Of a DNA stretch of 64,000 nt, positions 26,662 through 36,086 are shown piece after piece. The stretch's first letter is position 1, and each line of letters opens with the position of its first letter. Source of the DNA: Saccharothrix sp. NRRL B-16314 (GTDB lineage Bacteria; Actinomycetota; Actinomycetes; Mycobacteriales; Pseudonocardiaceae); contig NZ_JNXC01000031.1 of NCBI RefSeq assembly GCF_000716595.1, positions 25,944-89,943 of the forward strand. Direction: 5' to 3'. A model generated the notes under the pieces. The model was not told the origin of the DNA and did not search any database. It saw nothing but the letters and a program-made list of their open reading frames with translations. A program made the position numbers and the translations under genes.

Positions 26662-28699
26662 GCCGACGGCGTGGCGGCTGATGAGCCGCTTCATCCTGCG
26701 CAGCCCCGGTTTCCCGTTCCGCGCGCTGGACGGCTTGCGCTCGACCGCCACCTCGGACCTGGAGGAACAGCGGGCGGCGTTGTGGGACCTCGCCGCGCAG
26801 CCGCTCGTCCAGGAGGCCATCTGGTTGTCGAACCCGGCCGTCTTCGAGAACGAGCTGTCGTCCTCGCACGCCACCGCCAACCGGTCGTCCAAGATCAAGC
26901 GGCGGGAGCGGCGGCTGTACACCTACCTGCAACGGCTGGCCGCGAAGAACGACACCACGAGCTTCTTCGGCCCGTTGAACTACGGCCGGTTCGGCGATGA
27001 ACCGGAGTTCAAGCTCGGTGCCGAGCGGATCGGCCGCCGCCGCGGCTTCGTGGCGTTCCGGGCCGTGGCCGAGCTGGCGGACCGCATCGGAGCCGAGCCG
27101 GAACTCCTGCCCCACCTGCGACCGCGTCGCGACCCGCTGCGCGACGCCGACGACCCGGTGCTCGCGTCGTGCGACGGGGAAGCGACGGTCGCCGAGCTCT
27201 GCGCGCGGTTGTCGCTGTCCCCCGAGGTGATCGGTGGGCTGGCGGCGGCCGGCCGGCTCCGGCTCGGGCCGCACCTCCCGGAGTCCGAAGTGGACCCGCT
27301 CGGGCACCTGATCGCCGAGCTGCGCCGGATGCCCGAGAGCGGCACGACGCTGCGCTGGCTGACCGAACTGACCGCGCTCGCCGACTCGGCGGCCGAGTTC
27401 GCCGCGACGCCGTGGCCCGAGCGCAGGGCGGTCCTGGATCGCGCGGACCGGCACTACGCCCGGCTCACCGGACGCACGGCGCGGGAGGGCGACGGCCGGA
27501 TGTTCCGCGACCGCACCCTGTTGTACGAGGAGTGCCGCGGCGACGTCGAGAGGTTGACGCTGGGCGCCGCCCAGGCCGACGCCATCGTAGGCGCGCTCGG
27601 GCCGGTGCTCGACCTCTGCGCGTCCTACAGCTCGTTGATCCACGACGACCTCCAGTCCGCCGGACGCGCGCTGTTCGACCAGCTGGGCGGTGGGCGTCCG
27701 GTGTCGTTCCCCCGTTTCGTGGCGGCGTGGCGGCGTGAGCACCCCGACGGCACGCCGACGCCGCTGGCCGATCGTCTGCGGGACGCGTTGACCGCCCTGG
27801 TGACGGACACGACCGACACCGCCGTCCTGTCCGCGGACGACGTGCGGGCGCTCTGCCCACCATCACCCGATCCCGTGGTCGCGTCGCCGGACCTGATGAT
27901 CGCCGCCGCCGACTTCGACGCCGTCGCGGACGGGAGGTTCAAGCTCGTGCTCGGCGAAGTCCACCACGGCATCCAGCCGGCGGGCTGGATGCTGTCCGTG
28001 GCCGACGACGCCGACGAGTGGCAGGCGGAACTGGCCGGGCACAACCCGGCCGGCTCGGCGAACCTGGTCTTCCGCCGCCGGATGAAGCTCGCGCCGCCGG
28101 AGTTCCCCGGCCCGAGCGTCCAGCTGAGCGGCACGGCCGCCAACACCGACCGCCTCGACGCGGCACAGCTCCGGGTCGCCCTCGACGGCGACCGGCTGGT
28201 GCTCCGGGTCGGCGAGGACGGTCGGCCGATCCGGTTCCGGCCGCCGACGTTCGGCGTTCCGTTCGACCTGTTCGCGGTGTTCGAGTGCTTCTCCTTCCCC
28301 ACCGTGCGACCGCCGGCGATCCGGCTGGGCGACCGCACGCCCCGGGTGGAGATCGGCGGGCTCGTGTACCAGCGGCGGCGCTGGGAACTGGCGAGCGCGG
28401 ACATCCCCGGCCGGGACCGCTCGGCCGACCTGCTCGCGGGGGCCGCCGCGTTGCGGGACCGGTTCGGCCTGCCCGAACGGGTCTTCGTCCGCAGCCCGGC
28501 CGAGCCGAAGCCGGTGTACGTCGACCTGACGATCCCGTTCGCGGTGGAACTGCTGGCGGTGCTCGCCCGCGGCTGCGACCGCCTGGTGGTCGAGGAGATG
28601 CTGCCCGGCCCGGAAGACCTGTGGCTGCACCGCGAGGACGGACCGTACTGCGCCGAGCTGCGCATGGTGATGAGCCGGGAAGGCGGTGCGGGCCGATGA
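26654..28699 (+). CDS. LanB-type PEARL candidate 2, lacking the N-terminal helical insert
   Basis: About 681 residues. Start ATG 26654 overlaps the previous stop by 8 nt; GTG 26645 is an alternative. Conserved blocks are present (RSPGFPFRAL, AIWLSNPAVF, KNDTTSFFGPLNYG, LGEVHHGIQP, AEPKPVYVDL, CAELRMVMS). Between the first and second block there are only about 40 residues, against about 130 in the paralogues, so roughly 95 residues are missing. The deletion is clean and the frame intact, suggesting a functionally specialised copy rather than decay. Its stop overlaps the next start (ATGA). Confidence 0.75.
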   Translation: MGEPTAWRLMSRFILRSPGFPFRALDGLRSTATSDLEEQRAALWDLAAQPLVQEAIWLSNPAVFENELSSSHATANRSSKIKRRERRLYTYLQRLAAKNDTTSFFGPLNYGRFGDEPEFKLGAERIGRRRGFVAFRAVAELADRIGAEPELLPHLRPRRDPLRDADDPVLASCDGEATVAELCARLSLSPEVIGGLAAAGRLRLGPHLPESEVDPLGHLIAELRRMPESGTTLRWLTELTALADSAAEFAATPWPERRAVLDRADRHYARLTGRTAREGDGRMFRDRTLLYEECRGDVERLTLGAAQADAIVGALGPVLDLCASYSSLIHDDLQSAGRALFDQLGGGRPVSFPRFVAAWRREHPDGTPTPLADRLRDALTALVTDTTDTAVLSADDVRALCPPSPDPVVASPDLMIAAADFDAVADGRFKLVLGEVHHGIQPAGWMLSVADDADEWQAELAGHNPAGSANLVFRRRMKLAPPEFPGPSVQLSGTAANTDRLDAAQLRVALDGDRLVLRVGEDGRPIRFRPPTFGVPFDLFAVFECFSFPTVRPPAIRLGDRTPRVEIGGLVYQRRRWELASADIPGRDRSADLLAGAAALRDRFGLPERVFVRSPAEPKPVYVDLTIPFAVELLAVLARGCDRLVVEEMLPGPEDLWLHREDGPYCAELRMVMSREGGAGR

Positions 28700-31071
28700 C
28701 CGGCAGGTGGCGGATGGTGCCGCACTTCCTGGTGCGCGGCACGGGTTTCCCGGTGGAGCTGCTGGAGCGGATCGCGCTGGACGAGACCGCAGCGGCCGTC
28801 GACCGCCTGCTGGACGGCGAGGACGGGCTCGCCGCGCTGTCCGGTTCGTTGACGGAGCTGCTGGCCGCCGAGCACGGCTCCGGCACCGCCAAAGTCCGGC
28901 GTCTGTGGTGGAAGCGGGTCTCCGCCGGCCGTCCGATCCGGGCCGGTGAGGCGGACCTGGCCGCGGCCGGTCCCGCCATCCGGAGCGCCGCACGGGCCTG
29001 GGACGCCGCTCTCGCGGGTCAGGACGCCCTGTGGGAGGCCGCGCAGGAGACGTTCACGGCGGAGCTGGCGAAGTGCCGCGCCGAGCTGCGGTCGATCGTG
29101 TCCGACGAGCGGTTCGCGGAGGCGGTGTGGGAGTCGAGCCCGCCGATGCTGGAACGCGGCATCACGCCGTACGTGAACGGTCGTGGCGGTGCGAGCGGTC
29201 AACGGCGGCTCGAACGGCAGCTCGTCGCGTACCTGCAACGGTTCTGCGCCAAGAACGACACCGCGTCGTTCTTCGGTCCCATCGGCTACGGGGCGGTCGG
29301 CACGCCGTCGACAGGTCCTGGTGGCAACCCCGGTGACGTCCGCCACCGCGAGGCGTTCATCGCGTTCTGGGCCGTCGCCGAACTCGCCCAGGCGATCGGC
29401 CGGGACGACGCAGTCCGTCCCCACCTCGTGCCCGTCGTGCGCCCGGTGTTCCGGGTGGACGCGGATCGCGGCACCCTGGAGGTGCCCGGCCGCGGCTCCC
29501 GCAGGCTGCCGCCGCCCGAACGGGACGTCCTCGCGCTGGTGGACGGAACCCGCTCGGTGACGTCGATCTCCTACGCGCTGAACCGGACGGTCGGCGACAT
29601 CCTCGCCGTGCTGGACGTGCTCGCCGGGCAGGGTGTCGTGCGACTCGCGCCGGAGCCCCCGGTGACCGACCCGCACCCGATCACCTGGCTGTCGGACTGG
29701 GTCGCCGGTCTCCCGTCGAACGGCTGGCACGCCGCGCTCGAACCGTTCCGCACCGCCGAGAAGGACTTCCCCGCCGCGTCCCTGCCGGAGAAGCAGGATC
29801 TGCTGCGAGGTCTCGAAGGCCGGTTCGAGCACCTGACCGGAGTGGCGCCTCGACGCGGCGCGGGCGGCTTCTACGTCGACCGCCTGCTGATCTACGAAGA
29901 GGCGGCCTCGGAGTTCGGTCCCCTCGTGCTGTCCGCGCAGGCCGCTGAAGCCGTTCGCGCGCAGCTCGCGCCGATCCTGGACGTGTACGCGGCGCACGCC
30001 GTCGCCGTCCAGCAGGAACTGCGCGCCACGGCCGCCGAGCGGCTTTCCGGCCTTGCCCCGGACGGGCGGGTGCCGCTCGTGCGCTGGATCGAGTCCGCGA
30101 AGGACCAGCCGCTGATCGAGACCACCGCCGCGTGGCAGCGGGCGGTCGCGGCGCAGCTCCAGGGGAAGCAGGACGAGCGCGAGGTGGAGCTGGACCCCGC
30201 GCGGCTGCCGCGGACGTCGCTCGACGACGAGGTCCTGATCAGCTCCCCCGACCTGCTGCTGCTCGCCGACGACGTCGAAGCCGTGCGCGAGGGCCGGTTC
30301 AGGATCGTCGTCGGTGAATGCCACGACACTGCCCTGCTGTGGGGCTGGCCGTTGCGGTTCCACCCGGAGCCGGGCAAGGTGCGCGACGACGTGGCGCGGG
30401 CACTGCGGTCCGCCATCGGCGAGCAGGTGGTGGCGTCGGTGCTACCGGGCCGGCGGGTCAAGATCACGCCGTTCGAGTACCCCGGCCCCACGGTGGAGCT
30501 GTCGGCCGCCAGCACCAAGCCCGCAGTCGACCGGGTGCCCGCGCACGAGGTCGGCACCAGGGTGGTCGACGGCCGGCCGGTGCTGCACGCCGACCGGGTC
30601 GGTGACTTCACGCTGCACAACGGCGAGCTGCACACGGTGGCGCACCGGACGTTCGGGCTGCCCCGGGTCGTCCCGCCGAAGGGCTGGGAGCTGGGCGGGC
30701 ACACCCCCCGGCTGCGCATCGGCGACGTGGTCGTGCAGCGGGAGCGGTGGCGCGTCCAGGCCGGTGACCTGTTCCCCGGCACGTACGCCGGTGACGACCT
30801 GCGGTTGGTGGTCGACTACCGGCGTGCGGCCCGGAGGCTCGGCCTGCCGCGGTACCTGTTCGCGCGGGTCGAAGGCGACCGCAAGCCGGTACACGTCGAC
30901 GGCCACAGCTGGTTGCTGTTGCAGTTGCTGCACCACCTGGCCGCGGACAAGGAGCTGGTGCTGACCGAGATGCTGCCCCGCCCGGACCAGCTGTGGCTGT
31001 CCGGCTCGACCGGCCGGTTCTGCTCCGAGCTCCGGTTCACGTTGTACCGCACGGCGAAGGACACGCGATGA
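28696..31071 (+). CDS. LanB-type PEARL candidate 3
   Basis: 791 residues from ATG 28696 in an ATGA overlap; the frame is open further upstream but the TGF block typical of the family start (LVRGTGFPVELLERI) begins near residue 11, supporting this start. Conserved blocks: VWESSPPM near 145, KNDTASFFGP near 185, GECHDTALLW near 540, GDRKPVHVDGHSW near 735, and FCSELRFTLY at the end. All blocks of the stand-alone LanB glutamylation domain are present, and no elimination domain follows. Stop overlaps tldD start (ATGA). Confidence 0.75.
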   Translation: MTGRWRMVPHFLVRGTGFPVELLERIALDETAAAVDRLLDGEDGLAALSGSLTELLAAEHGSGTAKVRRLWWKRVSAGRPIRAGEADLAAAGPAIRSAARAWDAALAGQDALWEAAQETFTAELAKCRAELRSIVSDERFAEAVWESSPPMLERGITPYVNGRGGASGQRRLERQLVAYLQRFCAKNDTASFFGPIGYGAVGTPSTGPGGNPGDVRHREAFIAFWAVAELAQAIGRDDAVRPHLVPVVRPVFRVDADRGTLEVPGRGSRRLPPPERDVLALVDGTRSVTSISYALNRTVGDILAVLDVLAGQGVVRLAPEPPVTDPHPITWLSDWVAGLPSNGWHAALEPFRTAEKDFPAASLPEKQDLLRGLEGRFEHLTGVAPRRGAGGFYVDRLLIYEEAASEFGPLVLSAQAAEAVRAQLAPILDVYAAHAVAVQQELRATAAERLSGLAPDGRVPLVRWIESAKDQPLIETTAAWQRAVAAQLQGKQDEREVELDPARLPRTSLDDEVLISSPDLLLLADDVEAVREGRFRIVVGECHDTALLWGWPLRFHPEPGKVRDDVARALRSAIGEQVVASVLPGRRVKITPFEYPGPTVELSAASTKPAVDRVPAHEVGTRVVDGRPVLHADRVGDFTLHNGELHTVAHRTFGLPRVVPPKGWELGGHTPRLRIGDVVVQRERWRVQAGDLFPGTYAGDDLRLVVDYRRAARRLGLPRYLFARVEGDRKPVHVDGHSWLLLQLLHHLAADKELVLTEMLPRPDQLWLSGSTGRFCSELRFTLYRTAKDTR

Positions 31072-32393
31072 ACCCGCTCCTGCCGCACGACGCGGCGCTC
31101 GCGGCGGTCGGTGCCGCACCCGCACCGGGCGACCTCTTCGGCGAGCTGTTCGCGGAGCACCGGGATCACGTCGTGGTGGAGGTGGCCGGCGGCGAGGTGC
31201 GGACTTGCAGGCTGCGCCAGGAACGCGGCGTGGGCATCCGGCGGGTGACGCCGCACGACGTCCGGCACCTGCACGTCGACCACCTCGACCCGGACGCCCT
31301 CCCGTCGTTGACCCGGGCGCTCCGGCACGACGAGCCGCTGCGCGACCTGCCGCGCCACTCCGACGTCGCCGAGTTCGACGTGGCGCCTTCGGTCCGCGCG
31401 GGGTTGGAGGCGGAAGCCGAGGCCCTGCGCGTGTCGCAGGAGGTGATGGTCCGGGTCGTGACCGGCGTGCAACGGGTTCTCATCGCACGCGCCGACACGG
31501 GTGTGACCGAGGAGAGCCGTCCGTACGCGGCGGTGCACGTGCACGCCGTCGCCCGTCGCGGCAAGCAGGTCCGCCGCAGCCGCCGGTCCGTCGGCGCCAC
31601 CGACATCCACGCGATCCTCGCGCGAGGGCTGCACCTGGAGATCGCCAGGGTGGCCGGTGAGGCGGCCGAACGGCAGGTCGACGCGGTCGCCGCGCCGTCC
31701 GGCGAGTTCCCGGTGGTGCTCGGTCCGGGCAGCCCCGCCATGCTCGTCCACGAGGCGTGCGGGCACGCGCTGGAGGCGGACCTGGCCGGCCGGGAGGGCT
31801 CCGCCTACGGCGCGCTGCTCGGCCGCCGGGTGGCCGATCCGATCGTCACGCTGGTGGACGATCCCGCGCTGCCCGGTGACTCGCCCCTGTACGGGGTGGA
31901 CGACGAAGGCGAGCCCGCCCGTCCGGTGACGCTGGTCGAACGCGGTGTCGTGCGGAGCTTCCTGCGCGATCGGCGGCACGGCGGCTCGGGTCACGGGCGG
32001 CGGCTGGGTTACGCGTACCCGCCGCTGCCCCGGATGGCGAGCACGGTGATCGCCGCGGGCGAGGAGCCACCGGAGGACATCATCGCGGCGACCGACCGCG
32101 GGGTGTACGTCCAGTCGATCGGCGGCGGCGACACCGACATGGGCTCCGGCCGGTTCAACCTCCAGGTGGACGAGGGTTTCCTGATCGAGAACGGTCGGAT
32201 CGGCGCGCCGATCCGCGGCGCGGTGCTGTCCGGGCGCGGGCCCGACGTGCTGGCCGCGATCGACCGCGTCGGCTCGGACCTGCACGTGCTCGGCCACACG
32301 TACCTGTGCCGCAAGCTCGACCAGTTCCCGCTGGTGGTCAACGTCGGCCAGCCGACGATCCGGGTGTCGAAGCTCGCGGTGTGGGGAGGGTGA
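31068..32393 (+). CDS. tldD: TldD-type zinc metalloprotease subunit
   Basis: 441 residues of the TldD/PmbA family. The catalytic zinc motif HEACGHALEAD (HExxxH) is near residue 228, and the third ligand Cys lies in TYLCRKLDQFPLVVNVGQPT near 415, as in TldD. With TldE it forms a heterodimer that threads unfolded peptides; in microcin B17 it removes the leader peptide. Coupled by ATGA to the preceding ligase gene, it is the natural candidate for trimming or releasing the modified C-terminus of the scaffold peptide. Gene symbol reflects family, not demonstrated orthology. Confidence 0.85.
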   Translation: MNPLLPHDAALAAVGAAPAPGDLFGELFAEHRDHVVVEVAGGEVRTCRLRQERGVGIRRVTPHDVRHLHVDHLDPDALPSLTRALRHDEPLRDLPRHSDVAEFDVAPSVRAGLEAEAEALRVSQEVMVRVVTGVQRVLIARADTGVTEESRPYAAVHVHAVARRGKQVRRSRRSVGATDIHAILARGLHLEIARVAGEAAERQVDAVAAPSGEFPVVLGPGSPAMLVHEACGHALEADLAGREGSAYGALLGRRVADPIVTLVDDPALPGDSPLYGVDDEGEPARPVTLVERGVVRSFLRDRRHGGSGHGRRLGYAYPPLPRMASTVIAAGEEPPEDIIAATDRGVYVQSIGGGDTDMGSGRFNLQVDEGFLIENGRIGAPIRGAVLSGRGPDVLAAIDRVGSDLHVLGHTYLCRKLDQFPLVVNVGQPTIRVSKLAVWGG

Positions 32394-32397
32394 CGCG

Positions 32398-33678
32398 ATG
32401 ATCGAGTCCGCCACGGCGACCGTGACCGCCGCGCTCGACGCGGGAGCGACCGACGCCGAGGTCTACGCCGAGCACGGCACGACGCACCGCGTGATCACGC
32501 ACACCGAGCGGCTGAGCGAGAGCCGCGGCCACCGCACGGAAACCGCGCTGCGCGTGTGGTCCGACGGGCGCGGCTGCCTGCTGACGACCGTGGGCACGGG
32601 GTCGACGGCGCTCGCACGGGCAGCGGTCACCACCGCGCGGGCGCACGGGCTCCGCGGCGTCGCGTTCATCCGGGATGCCGGCTCGCGGCCGGAACCGCCC
32701 GCGCAACTGCCCGCGCCGGCGCTGGACGACCGTCCGGCGAGCCTGGTGAGGACCGTGGCGGGGAAGGTCCGCGAGCTGCCGCTCCCCCAGCCGCACCTGC
32801 TCAGCATCGGCTACACCGGGCAGCACACGCGCCGCCTGCTGGTGAACTCCCGCGACCTGGCCGTGGCGCAGGACGTGACCACGCACGAGGTGTGGTGCTG
32901 GTTGGAGGGCGGCAGCGGCCACGTCCGGTTCGCCGCGGTCGCGGACACGCTCGACGCCCTCGTCGCCGAAGAACTCGCCGGTGAGCTCATCGACCAGGCC
33001 GCCTGCCTGGTCGCCGGCACACCGGTCGAGGCGGGCACGTGGCCCGTGCTGTTCGGCCCCGGGCCGGCGGCCGACCTCGCCTGGGCGTTCGCGCGGCTGC
33101 TCAGCGCCCAGCACGTGCTCGGCGACCTCCGCGCGCTGCGCGACCGCGTCGGCCGCCGGATCGCCTCATCCGCGGTGACCCTGATCGACGACGTGACCCA
33201 CCCGTTCGACGACGAAGGCACTCCCGCCGAGACGGTCACCCTGATCGAGGGCGGTCGTCTCAGGGGCTTCCTGCACTCGCTGGAAACGGCCCACGGCCTG
33301 GACATGCCGCCGAACGGGAAGGCGACCCGCGCGGAACTGTGGCGCCCGCCGCTGCCCGCCCCGGCACGCGCGTACCTCAAGCCGGGCACGGCGACCGGCG
33401 AAGAACTCCGGTCCGGGCTCGGCACCGGTCCGATGATCACCGGGCTGCTGCGGTCCGGCCGGTTGCAGAGCGGCACCGGGCGCTTCACCGCCATCGGCTA
33501 CGGCTGGTGGCTGCGCGACGGGGTGCCCGTCCGGCGGATCAGCGGTGTCCAGGTGTCCGCGGGGGTGTTCGAGCTGTTGCGCTCGATCGTCGCCTGCGGT
33601 GACGACCTGCGGTTCACGCCGCTCGCGGGTGGCGCCGGCGCGCCGAGCGTGCTGATCTCCGGGATGCAGGTGGGCTGA
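32398..33678 (+). CDS. tldE: TldE/PmbA-type partner subunit
   Basis: 426 residues of the same family but without the HExxxH zinc motif, as expected for the non-catalytic TldE (PmbA) partner. Family features include TLIDDVTHPFDDEGTPAETVTL near residue 262 and the C-terminal VRRISGVQVSAGVFELL. It starts 4 nt after the tldD stop. The pair shields a chamber into which extended peptides are fed, a fitting machine for a short disordered scaffold peptide. Confidence 0.83.
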   Translation: MIESATATVTAALDAGATDAEVYAEHGTTHRVITHTERLSESRGHRTETALRVWSDGRGCLLTTVGTGSTALARAAVTTARAHGLRGVAFIRDAGSRPEPPAQLPAPALDDRPASLVRTVAGKVRELPLPQPHLLSIGYTGQHTRRLLVNSRDLAVAQDVTTHEVWCWLEGGSGHVRFAAVADTLDALVAEELAGELIDQAACLVAGTPVEAGTWPVLFGPGPAADLAWAFARLLSAQHVLGDLRALRDRVGRRIASSAVTLIDDVTHPFDDEGTPAETVTLIEGGRLRGFLHSLETAHGLDMPPNGKATRAELWRPPLPAPARAYLKPGTATGEELRSGLGTGPMITGLLRSGRLQSGTGRFTAIGYGWWLRDGVPVRRISGVQVSAGVFELLRSIVACGDDLRFTPLAGGAGAPSVLISGMQVG

Positions 33679-33680
33679 CC

Positions 33681-36086
33681 ATGGCGACGTGGAGCTTCCT
33701 GCCGCAGGTCATCGTGCGGGGCACCGGGTTCCCGGTCGAGCTGCTGGAGCGGCTGCGGTTCAGCGGCACCGTGCGGCTGTTCGAGCAGGTCGCCGACGCG
33801 GAGGCGGCGATCCGCGCGTCGGCGGGCGAGGTCATCCCGCTGATCCGGGACGCCGTCGTGGTGGCGAAGGCCGACGGTGACACCGCCGCGCTGCGGGTGC
33901 TGTCGGACATCCGCGGCAGGGTGACGCGGCTGCTGCCGACCCGTGCCGCGGTCGACGTGCTCGCCGGCCGGCTGGACGAGTGGAACCAGGCGCTCGCCGA
34001 GCGGGACGCGTTGCTCGACAAGGCGCGGGAGACCTTCGCCGCCGAGTTGACCGAACGCCGCCGCAGGCTGCGCGCCATCGTCGGCGACGAGCTGGTGAAG
34101 GACGCGTTGTTGTTGTGCAGCAGGGACATCCGGGCGGCCGTCGAGCGTTATCACGACGCGTGGCCGGAGCGGCGCACCAGCTCGGTCCGCAAGCTCGAAC
34201 GCCGCCTGGTGTCGTACCTGCAACGGCTGTGCGCGAAGAACGAGACGCAGAGCTTCTTCGGCCCGCTGAACTACGGCCGCCTCGACCCTGCCGCCACCGA
34301 CAACCTGACCATCCGGCGGAGTCCCGACCGGATCGCGGCCCGGGAGAGCTTCCCGTCCCAGTGGACGGCGGAACGCCTGGCGCTCCGGATCGCCGAGGAC
34401 CCGGCGAGCCACCCGCTGCTCCAGCCCCGCCGGGCGACGTGGTGCCGGCTCGACGGCGACGAGCTGGTCTTCCCCCTGGGCGACGACACCTACCGCCTCG
34501 AACCGGCCGATCTCGTCCTGTTCCAGGCCGCGGACGGCCGTAGGACCGTCGCCGAACTGGCCGACGACCTCGGCGAACCGTGGCCGGAGACGTGGCAGCG
34601 GGTGCGTCGGCTCAGCCGGAAGCGCGCGCTCGTCCTCGGCCCGATCATCCCGCCTGACCTGCCCGACCCGCTCGCCTGGCTGATCGACTGGCTGGACCGG
34701 TTCCCGCCGGGTGCCCCTCCGCGCGACCGGTGGGAGCCCGAACTGCGCTCGTTGCACGCCGCGATCCGGTCGTTCGCGCACAGCCCGGTCGAGGACCGCC
34801 GGGAGCTGCTGGCGGACATCGAGGCGCAGGTCGTCACGTTGTGCGAAGCCGACGCCCGCCGGCACGGCGGACGGATGTACGCCGACCGCGCCCCGCTGTT
34901 CGAGGAGTGCCGGGGCGATCTCGCCGAGTTCGTCATCGGCGGCGACCTGCACCGGGTGATCACCGAACGGCTGGCGCCGGTGCTCGACCTCGCGACGACG
35001 TTCGGGATCGCCGAGCAGCACCGTGATCACGCCGCCGCCGTGGCCCTGGTCCGGCGGCACGGCGGTGACGAGATGCCGTTGCTCGGCTACCTGGCGGCGT
35101 TGGCCCGGGAACCGGTGCACCACGGCCCGCACCCGGAGTTCGACCGCCTCCTCGACACCCTCGACGCGCTGGTCGCCGACCACACCGAGGGCAACGTGGC
35201 CCGCATCCCTGGCGACGCACTGCCTACCGGCGGCGCGCCGGGCCGGTACCTGGTCACGTCGGTCGACCTGATGCTCCGGGCCCGCGACGTCGAGGACGTG
35301 CGGGCGGGCCGGTTCGAGCTGGTCCTGGGCGAGATGCACCCGCAGGCGCTGTCCTGGGTGTTCCCGAGCGCGCACATGCTCGAGCCGGACCTGCGCGCGG
35401 AGCTGGGTGCCGGTCTGGCCGCCGGGATCGCGGCCCAACCGGACGCCGGCCTCGCGGCGCGGTTCGTGCACACCCGGTCGAACAAGATCTTCCCGTACCC
35501 CCTGCCCGGTCACGTGGTCGAGCTGCGGCCCCGTGCCGCCTTCGCCGACGCGGTGCCCGCCGCGGAGGTGACCGTCCGCGCCGGGGACGGCGAGGTGGGC
35601 TGCTGGTCTCCGAGCACGGGCGAGCTGCGGTTCTACCCGCCGTTGCGCCGCCGGTCCGGGCAGCTGGACCCCGTCGCGTCGCTGTCGTTCCCGTCGGTGC
35701 ACCTGCCCAGGATCGGCCTGGGCACGCACGTCCCCCGCGTGGAGGTCGACGGTGTGGTGGTCCAGCGGGAGCGCTGGGACCTGCCCGCCGACACGCTCGG
35801 CGTGACCGCGAAGGACGACTTCGAGCTGTTCCACTCGGTGTGGCGGACCGCGCGGGACCTCGGTCTGCCGGACCAGGTGTACGTGCGGGTGCCGCAGGAG
35901 CCGAAGCCGGTGTTCGTGGACTTCGGCAACGCGTTCCTGGTCGAACTGCTCGCCCACCTCGGCCGGTTGAGCACCGGCATGACCGTCAGCGAGGCGTTCC
36001 CCGGCACCGAAGGCGCCTGGCTGGACGACGCCGCCGGGCGGTTCCACTGCGAATTGCGGCTGATCGTGGTCGGAGGCCCACAATGA
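33681..36086 (+). CDS. LanB-type PEARL candidate 4
   Basis: 801 residues, ATG 33681, two bases after the tldE stop. Conserved blocks: IVRGTGFPVELLERL near 14, LLLCSRDI near 145 (in place of the usual xLSNPxM), KNETQSFFGPLNYG near 188, LGEMHPQALSW near 550, QEPKPVFVDFGNAFLVELL near 740, and FHCELRLIV at the C-terminus. All features indicate a stand-alone LanB glutamylation-type domain. Its stop overlaps the MFS start. Substrate tRNA unknown. Confidence 0.75.
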   Translation: MATWSFLPQVIVRGTGFPVELLERLRFSGTVRLFEQVADAEAAIRASAGEVIPLIRDAVVVAKADGDTAALRVLSDIRGRVTRLLPTRAAVDVLAGRLDEWNQALAERDALLDKARETFAAELTERRRRLRAIVGDELVKDALLLCSRDIRAAVERYHDAWPERRTSSVRKLERRLVSYLQRLCAKNETQSFFGPLNYGRLDPAATDNLTIRRSPDRIAARESFPSQWTAERLALRIAEDPASHPLLQPRRATWCRLDGDELVFPLGDDTYRLEPADLVLFQAADGRRTVAELADDLGEPWPETWQRVRRLSRKRALVLGPIIPPDLPDPLAWLIDWLDRFPPGAPPRDRWEPELRSLHAAIRSFAHSPVEDRRELLADIEAQVVTLCEADARRHGGRMYADRAPLFEECRGDLAEFVIGGDLHRVITERLAPVLDLATTFGIAEQHRDHAAAVALVRRHGGDEMPLLGYLAALAREPVHHGPHPEFDRLLDTLDALVADHTEGNVARIPGDALPTGGAPGRYLVTSVDLMLRARDVEDVRAGRFELVLGEMHPQALSWVFPSAHMLEPDLRAELGAGLAAGIAAQPDAGLAARFVHTRSNKIFPYPLPGHVVELRPRAAFADAVPAAEVTVRAGDGEVGCWSPSTGELRFYPPLRRRSGQLDPVASLSFPSVHLPRIGLGTHVPRVEVDGVVVQRERWDLPADTLGVTAKDDFELFHSVWRTARDLGLPDQVYVRVPQEPKPVFVDFGNAFLVELLAHLGRLSTGMTVSEAFPGTEGAWLDDAAGRFHCELRLIVVGGPQ

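Noticed and set aside
27625..30363. Long minus-strand frame opposite the ligase genes
   Set aside because: Shadow of the plus-strand LanB-like genes; no recognisable domain and low-complexity composition.
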